Assembly (NCBI RefSeq): GCF_023283885.1
Contig: NZ_JAKILA010000002.1
Coordinates: 1-64,000, forward strand
Direction: 5' to 3'
Source of the DNA: Shewanella basaltis
GTDB lineage: Bacteria; Pseudomonadota; Gammaproteobacteria; Enterobacterales; Shewanellaceae
Length of the DNA stretch: 64,000 bases
This document shows positions 58,397-64,000 of this stretch, piece by piece. How positions within the stretch are numbered: the first letter of the stretch is position 1; each line of letters begins with the position of its first letter. Under the pieces are notes generated by a model, which was not told the DNA's origin, searched no databases, and saw only the letters and a program-made list of their open reading frames with translations. A program made the translations under genes and the position numbers.

Positions 58397-59239
58397 ATGT
58401 CTACCGAACATCAACTCTTGGTTGGATTATTAAAGAAGCTTAAAGACGATGCGTTGGTGTTACCAACATTGCCAGAAGTGGCTATGAGAGTTCAAGAGGT
58501 GGTGGCGCGTAAGGATTCTAGCCTTAAACAGGTGGGTGATATTATTGGCCAAGATGCTGCTATTTCGGCGCGTATTATTAAAGTGGCCAACAGCGCATTG
58601 TATTCACGAGGTAATAAAGCTGAAAATATCAGCGCAGCAGTAAATCGTATTGGCCTGGTACAAATTAAATCAATTACCACATCGGTGGCCATGGAGCAGC
58701 TGTTTATCTCGACCAATGAAATGGTCTGGGAAGTGATGGACGAAGTCTGGAAAACCTCCATTGAGGTCACAGCATCGTCTTGTGCCATGTTAGAAATTTA
58801 CAATAAGCGCAACCCAACAAAGCGACTTGATCGTGAAACCTTAACCCTAGCAGGGTTGGTGCATAATATTGGCGCATTACCTGTACTCACTGAAGCTGAG
58901 GTTCACCCTGAGTTATGCAGTAAAATTGAGCAACTACGCAGCCTTGTACGCAAGATGCAAGGGCCAATTGGCCGTGCTGTACTCAAAACCTGGGATTTTG
59001 CCCCTGAAGTGATGGAAGTTGTTGAGCGCTGGGCAGACTTACACTACATGCCAGAGCGAGTCACTTACCTTGATTTTATTCGATCTGCCGCGTTTTACAC
59101 TGGGGAGCTTCGCGCAGGTGAAGAATTAGAAGAACGTTTAGGTGTGTTTGCACAAAGGGGCTTACCTGTAACGCCAGAAGATTTAGCCAGTGACGAATTT
59201 TTGGATATGTATCATTCTATTAAACAAAGCTACGAGTAA
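58397..59239 (+). CDS. HDOD-domain signalling protein
   Basis: A 280-aa HDOD protein, a noncatalytic relative of HD phosphohydrolases used in signalling. The domain spans about residues 20-215, starting LPTLPEVAMRVQEV and including ISARIIKVANSALYSRG and AGLVHNIGALPVL. In the last, HN replaces the HD metal pair. The ATG at 58397 follows ATGGAGA; an in-frame start at 58340 would cover that site. It precedes a c-di-GMP enzyme by 140 bp, so the two may act together. Confidence 0.9.
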   Translation: MSTEHQLLVGLLKKLKDDALVLPTLPEVAMRVQEVVARKDSSLKQVGDIIGQDAAISARIIKVANSALYSRGNKAENISAAVNRIGLVQIKSITTSVAMEQLFISTNEMVWEVMDEVWKTSIEVTASSCAMLEIYNKRNPTKRLDRETLTLAGLVHNIGALPVLTEAEVHPELCSKIEQLRSLVRKMQGPIGRAVLKTWDFAPEVMEVVERWADLHYMPERVTYLDFIRSAAFYTGELRAGEELEERLGVFAQRGLPVTPEDLASDEFLDMYHSIKQSYE

Positions 59240-59379
59240 TCTCCGCCGTTAATCGCAGGGCATTACAATGATAAAATATCGACGTTCATCTGGGTATGTG
59301 TTCGTCGATAATGTCCTATGACGATTGGTGTATAACGACCTTAGCCATACAGAGTTAAACTGTTAATGATGAAAATGTA

Positions 59380-60867
59380 ATGAATATTGTGCTAATAATC
59401 GTGCTGTTTATGGCTGTAAGCTTACTGTGCTTTGTTGTGTTTTTGTATCGGCGTCAGCAGCGATTGATACGGCAATTGACCCAGTCAATTCAACTGCAAT
59501 TGTTAAACCAAGACAGTTTTAACATTGATTCTTCTTCCGCGTTACTTAAACCGCTGATTAGCGTGCTTCAACAATTACATCAATCGAGTCTTTTTAGCCA
59601 TGAGCGAGATAAGTTAACGGGTCTCACAAACCGTGTGGGCTTTAAACGAAAAGTACTCGCGAGAATGCCTATTTCAGATGGGATGCTCGTTCTGGTCGAC
59701 ATTTGCCAGTTCCGTTTTGTGAATGATTTATTTGGCTTTTTATTTGGTGATAAATTACTTAAAGCCTTTGCTAGGCGCATTGACAGCTTAGACAGTAAAC
59801 CGCAATTTATTGCACGTATGAATGGCAATGAGTTTTTATTATTCTTCCCATACGCCTTATCGCTAGAGGCATTGCAAAGCATTAAAAATGAACTTCAAAA
59901 GCCTTTTGATATAGAGCAGCAGCCGATCATTATTAAAGTCCAATTGGGTGTGCTGTCATTAACTGAGCATCATGCAGATGTGAGCCTAATGCTAAGACGC
60001 TTAGATTTAGCCCTTAAAAAAGCCAAGAGTTTAAAACAGCCCATCGCTTTTTATGATCAAGATGACGATAAAGCACAGTACCGTGAATTATTGATTATTA
60101 ATGGTTTGCCTAAGAGTTTAAAACTTAACCAGTTATTTATGGTGTTCCAGCCTAAGCTGGATATTAAAAGTGGCCAATGTAAACAGGTAGAGGCGTTAAT
60201 TCGTTGGAAGCACGAAGGCTTAGGGATGATATCGCCAAGCGAGTTTATTCCACTTGCTGAGCAAACAGGCATGATAAATATGTTAAGCGAATGGGTGCTC
60301 GATGCCGTTATTGCCCAGCAAGCAAAATGGCGTGAGCAAGGCATTTATGTGAGCGTTGCGTTGAATTTATCGTCAAGGGATCTCGACAACCCAGATTTAG
60401 CTAACAATGTCGCGACTAAGCTGGCGCAATACCTTGTGCCTGCAGAGTGTCTTATTATTGAAGTGACAGAAAGCGCATTAATGGTGTCGCTAACACAAAC
60501 TATTAACACCTTAAATCAACTTAGAGATATTGGCCTGAAAATCGCGATTGATGATTTTGGTACGGGTCATTCATCGTTAGCGTATTTACGATTTTTGCCT
60601 GTTGATGAGGTTAAAATAGATAAAGCGTTTCTTGATGAGTTTGAACGCTCACCTGCGGCAAAACAAATTGTCAAAACCAGTGTTGAATTGGCAAAACAGC
60701 TGGGCTTTGCTGTCACTGTTGAAGGGGTTGAGTCTCGCAGCGTGCTCGAAACCTTGCGTGATTTTGGCGTTGATACAATTCAGGGGGACTATTTTGCAAA
60801 ACCTGCTACTGCAGATGAGTTTGCACAGACTTATCCGCAGCTAATGTGCGTTTATATTAAAGTTTGA
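59380..60867 (+). CDS. Degenerate-GGDEF / EAL cyclic-di-GMP phosphodiesterase
   Basis: A 495-aa protein with one N-terminal membrane helix (about 3-23), a GGDEF-like domain (about 75-225) and an EAL domain (about 240-490). The GGDEF motif is degenerate (ARMNGNEFLLF), so cyclase activity is unlikely. The EAL residues are intact: VEALIRWKHEG, ALNLSSRDL, EVTESALM, DDFGTGHSS, KIDKAF, VEGVES and QGDYF. It is therefore probably a phosphodiesterase with a regulatory GGDEF relic. Confidence 0.93.
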   Translation: MNIVLIIVLFMAVSLLCFVVFLYRRQQRLIRQLTQSIQLQLLNQDSFNIDSSSALLKPLISVLQQLHQSSLFSHERDKLTGLTNRVGFKRKVLARMPISDGMLVLVDICQFRFVNDLFGFLFGDKLLKAFARRIDSLDSKPQFIARMNGNEFLLFFPYALSLEALQSIKNELQKPFDIEQQPIIIKVQLGVLSLTEHHADVSLMLRRLDLALKKAKSLKQPIAFYDQDDDKAQYRELLIINGLPKSLKLNQLFMVFQPKLDIKSGQCKQVEALIRWKHEGLGMISPSEFIPLAEQTGMINMLSEWVLDAVIAQQAKWREQGIYVSVALNLSSRDLDNPDLANNVATKLAQYLVPAECLIIEVTESALMVSLTQTINTLNQLRDIGLKIAIDDFGTGHSSLAYLRFLPVDEVKIDKAFLDEFERSPAAKQIVKTSVELAKQLGFAVTVEGVESRSVLETLRDFGVDTIQGDYFAKPATADEFAQTYPQLMCVYIKV

Positions 60868-61055
60868 TATTTTTGGCTATTTTGGTGAGAAAGCCGGTTA
60901 AGGACTAACACATTTATGCCCCGAAACGTGCTAGCAACACTCAGATCCTCAATCTTCATCGATGCGCTTTGCCTTACTTTTACTCATGCTTCGAACTCTA
61001 CCTTTGTGGCCAAATTTGCTAGTTCACTACAATTCGACCAAGCATTCGGCTATAG

Positions 61056-63821
61056 CTAAACTTGTTCTAAGATCTTGTTCAGCAACCTTAATTCGCTATT
61101 AGCTCGCTCAAGGCGGTCTCTGCAATTTTGAACAAGCTCCTGCTCAGCATTATCTACAAACCCTTGATTTGCTAATTGACGGGTAGTTTGTTCCCTGATT
61201 CTTTCATGTTCTGCTTTTTCATTGTTTAACTTCTCCATAGTTTTGTCTCGATTTAACTGAGCCTCAAATACCCATAACTTCTCATAGATAGTCTGAACTT
61301 CTAAGCTAGTCGTTGCATGAGAGAAGTTATAGTTATACTCATCAAATGCATGATGTTCTTGATTTTGACCACCCCAATTTATTAGGTCGTTTTTCAGGTA
61401 GTTAAAGGTGTCGACATTACCGTTCAATGATTTTGCAAACTCAGTATAAGTTGCTTCTAAGCTGATTTCCAACCAATTGTCTTTTTTGAGCTGTCTACTA
61501 GAAAATGTTGTCGTAATTTGAATTTGATTTCTAACACAATACTCATTGACCATAGTCTCAAACCAAATTCGCGAGTAGACCAATGCCTGACGAATGTCGT
61601 AGACCTCTAGTGCTTCTTTAACCTTTTGAGAGTAACTCACACCGAAGTTTTGTATTACTATTCCCTTTGATGTCGATTTCAATATTTGACTTGAAAATGT
61701 GTCCGCATCAGTAGCTCTTTTATGTTTGTTGGAAATCTTTTCCCAAAACATTCTGTCATGTGTTGTTATTATCCTTTGAACTTGTTTTAGATAATCATCT
61801 TCACTAAATATATCTATAATGTTTGACCGATGCTCAGTATCAATTGCATTTACTACATCATCAAAAACAATCACTGGATGACAATTTTTCTTGGCTACAG
61901 ATAACAGTAAGGCAAGTCCCAAGCCTCTTAGATGTCCTTCACTTAACACACAAAATGCGTCATCTTCACGACCATCTTGCATCTTAAGAATAATTCTATA
62001 TGTACCGCCTACTTGTTGAAATTTAACTTCCGAAACAATTTCATTAGGATTGTCATGCTTGTTGATCTGATTGTAATAATTGAGTGTTGATAGTTCTATC
62101 CCACTTATGTTTTCAGCCTCTACTCCTCGCTTGTACTCATTAAGTTCTGAAAACAGTTTTTTGTAACTATCTTCTAGCTGTTTTGCAAAGTCGTTAAACT
62201 CTTCGTCACGTAGTATTTGAATAGAGTGAGCTTTACTTTGTTTCAGAAGACGGATTATCTCTTCGTGTGTTTCCGATAAAGCGATAGATTTTGTGGAGAT
62301 ATTTGTCTCAAAAACTGTAGCAGAACTGAGCTTTTCTTCGATCTTATCAATTATAGAGTTCAGAGATTTGAGGCGTTTAGCTTGATTTGCTACCCTCTTT
62401 TTTTTTGCTCTAATCTCATCATTTAGTGTTTCAATTTCAGCCGAGAATTCGTTCAATGCTGATAACCGTGTTAAATATTCAGCTGAATCGGACTTGTTTG
62501 ATGATAAAATACTATCAATTGCGAAAACCAAATCTTCCGATAGAGTATCCCGATTTAGTTCTAGGAATGTTTGTAGATAGACAAAGGAAACAGTTATACG
62601 CTCTTGTAATTGATGCTCTATCTTTTTGCAGGTTATGGATGCCTGCTCTAAAAACTCTAGCTTCGGCAACTCGTCTTCAGCAACCTGCTTCGGATGTTTT
62701 TGAACATCTTTAATTGGTGTTTCACAAGTTGGACAGTTCTCAATATCAGACATATCACCGAATTTTTGAATAGCCTTATACAAATCTTTGTAGTTAACTT
62801 TACTAGCGTGAGTTGCTAAAAGGTTCCTTCTACTTGCTAATAATTCAATTAGCCAAGCAATTGAGTTAATATATTTACTCAGGGAGTCTAGTTTGATCTC
62901 TTCACTAGCAACTTCAAATTTCTGGGTACTTAACACTAGTTGTTTCTTCAACCTACCAAAGTAGTTCTTCCTTGTTACTATATGAGCACTATCATATTTT
63001 TCTAACCCAAACAGTTTCGCTAAGAGCTGTTGATCTTCTTGGATTTCATTAATCTTTGTTTTTCTCAAGCGCCTTTTATCAGCTAGGTCTTGACTAACCC
63101 CTTCATAACGCTCTTGGCCAGAGGTTCGAATAAACTCTGCAGCTTTGAATGAAGCTGGCTTAACCATTCCATTTACAATGTCATCAATCTCTTCGAGTTC
63201 AAACAATGTAGCAAGAACATCCGCTTGCTTGACGTTAGTATCCTTTGAACCCAATAGCGAAAATTCTTGAAGCCTGTTCCTATCAATAAAACAACTATTC
63301 CAAAATGGCGATTTAGGGACGACTCCATTGACTAACTTGCAGATAATGCTTGGTGCTCCACCATTCTTTATGTAGTTTTTTAATGGTGTATTTCTACGGT
63401 TAGCTTCTTTTACATTGTCCGTGAGGCTATATTCGATAGCCTCACATAATGATGTTTTTCCTCCACCGTTTGGTGCAAAAAAGACATTAACCCCCTTACT
63501 AAATGGGATTAATGTCCCTTGATCATTGTGGTTGAGTGAAGAGAAGCCTCTAAAGTTTTTGACCTGTATTGACTTCAGTGGCGTCAGGACTAAATTAGAG
63601 CCGTCACGTTCTAAAGCCATATTTTGGTCCACAATTCGCCTGTACCTTTCTACTTGCCTTATTACTCTTCTTTTTAACTTATCTATGTCATCAAGCTCTG
63701 AATAAATTGCTTTTGTCAGCTTTTTTTCTTTCTGCTTTTTAATCAGAGACAATAGATACAGGTAAGAGAGATTATCATCTAGAATTTGATTTTTGAGAAA
63801 AGTATTTAAATGAAAGCTCAT
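61056..63821 (-). CDS. SMC/RecF-like ATPase with zinc-hook motif, possible defence protein
   Basis: A 921-aa ABC-type ATPase. A short helical N-terminus (about 1-80) precedes the head domain. Walker A is APNGGGKTS (about residue 116). Coiled-coil arms rich in Lys/Glu run from about 240 to 560, interrupted by CPTCETPI (about 368), like the Rad50 hook. The signature LSEGHLRGLGLAL, Walker B VIVFDDVVNAID and H-loop TTHDRMF follow (about 635-710). A further helical C-terminal domain of about 200 residues contains FSHATTSLEV, which recalls HEPN-like ribonuclease or RloC/PrrC-type tails. The sequence is visibly more AT-rich than its neighbours and stands alone at the window edge. The function is not known; defence is an inference. 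Confidence 0.8.
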   Translation of the reverse strand: MSFHLNTFLKNQILDDNLSYLYLLSLIKKQKEKKLTKAIYSELDDIDKLKRRVIRQVERYRRIVDQNMALERDGSNLVLTPLKSIQVKNFRGFSSLNHNDQGTLIPFSKGVNVFFAPNGGGKTSLCEAIEYSLTDNVKEANRRNTPLKNYIKNGGAPSIICKLVNGVVPKSPFWNSCFIDRNRLQEFSLLGSKDTNVKQADVLATLFELEEIDDIVNGMVKPASFKAAEFIRTSGQERYEGVSQDLADKRRLRKTKINEIQEDQQLLAKLFGLEKYDSAHIVTRKNYFGRLKKQLVLSTQKFEVASEEIKLDSLSKYINSIAWLIELLASRRNLLATHASKVNYKDLYKAIQKFGDMSDIENCPTCETPIKDVQKHPKQVAEDELPKLEFLEQASITCKKIEHQLQERITVSFVYLQTFLELNRDTLSEDLVFAIDSILSSNKSDSAEYLTRLSALNEFSAEIETLNDEIRAKKKRVANQAKRLKSLNSIIDKIEEKLSSATVFETNISTKSIALSETHEEIIRLLKQSKAHSIQILRDEEFNDFAKQLEDSYKKLFSELNEYKRGVEAENISGIELSTLNYYNQINKHDNPNEIVSEVKFQQVGGTYRIILKMQDGREDDAFCVLSEGHLRGLGLALLLSVAKKNCHPVIVFDDVVNAIDTEHRSNIIDIFSEDDYLKQVQRIITTHDRMFWEKISNKHKRATDADTFSSQILKSTSKGIVIQNFGVSYSQKVKEALEVYDIRQALVYSRIWFETMVNEYCVRNQIQITTTFSSRQLKKDNWLEISLEATYTEFAKSLNGNVDTFNYLKNDLINWGGQNQEHHAFDEYNYNFSHATTSLEVQTIYEKLWVFEAQLNRDKTMEKLNNEKAEHERIREQTTRQLANQGFVDNAEQELVQNCRDRLERANSELRLLNKILEQV

Positions 63822-64000
63822 GATGGGTACACCTGTGTAAGTGGTCGTAATTGCATGCTACCACTGTTACTAACTATATGTTACTCAAAGTTTAACTCGC
63901 CAAGGATTAGATTGATCTATGTAGTTGTTTGAGTTTTTAGATGCAAAAAAACGGACTCGATTAGCCCGCCCTCATCCTCCCTCGGTGTCAGGTCTTGCGT
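63822..64000. other. Window edge beyond the ATPase gene, nothing recognised
   Basis: The promoter of the ATPase should lie here. The last 50 bases are more GC-rich than the preceding DNA and may belong to the next unit, but nothing can be identified. Confidence 0.3.

Noticed and set aside
63940..64000. Small RNA or terminator at the right edge
   Set aside because: The GC-rich end does not form a clear hairpin and is cut by the window; nothing can be supported.

Overview
The window is a chromosomal stretch of a gammaproteobacterium, almost certainly Shewanella. The evidence is protein similarity recalled by eye and a gene order typical of that genus: fklB-dapB-carAB-greA-secDF2, yhbY/rlmE-ftsH-folP-glmM-tpiA-secG-leuU-metY-rimP-nusA-infB-rbfA-truB-rpsO, a GGDEF-EAL gene wedged between rpsO and pnp, nlpI, prfC, then nupC-tsx-deoCABD and serB. 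The fairly low G+C and AT-rich spacers suggest a cold-adapted marine member, which is an inference.

Layout: 0.1-3.9 kb holds a DEAD-box helicase, an M48 lipoprotein peptidase, an FKBP isomerase and dapB. 4.0-9.1 kb is carAB and greA. 9.3-12.8 kb is a small secreted protein followed by a second secDF pair. The C-terminus of the small protein strongly recalls the translation-arrest motif of Vibrio VemP, so this looks like a force-sensing nascent-chain switch for SecDF. 12.9-26.4 kb is the ribosome-maturation, translation and envelope housekeeping block with two tRNAs. 27-34.4 kb is a c-di-GMP enzyme, pnp, nlpI and prfC. 35-43.2 kb is nucleoside uptake and catabolism (TatD-family hydrolase, NupC, Tsx, DeoCABD). 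43.2-53 kb is smp/serB, an alpha/beta hydrolase, two PilZ proteins, a variant radA and a YjiH-type transporter. 53.4-56 kb is ubiV-ubiU/ubiT (oxygen-independent ubiquinone synthesis). 56.5-60.9 kb is yfhL-trhP, an HDOD gene and a GGDEF-EAL gene. 61-63.8 kb is an orphan SMC/RecF-like ATPase that looks accessory and may be a defence gene.

The spacers carry two families of short non-autonomous mobile elements. Family A is 196-197 bp, has 18-bp terminal inverted repeats and makes 4-bp AT-rich target duplications (four copies). Family B is 262-263 bp, begins TACCATT and makes 3-bp TTA/TAA duplications (two clear copies and one decayed). One B is nested inside an A. The two families have different ends and different target duplications, yet share a 56-nt core that in both sits exactly in the loop of a long inverted repeat.

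Regulation visible in sequence: sigma70-type promoters before carAB, metY, pnp and tsx; tandem terminator-like hairpins between metY and rimP; a long-range pairing able to mask the secD start region; a possible FNR box between ubiU and ubiT; repeated GTTAAC motifs before nupC. No rRNA genes, complete transposase genes or CRISPR arrays were seen.
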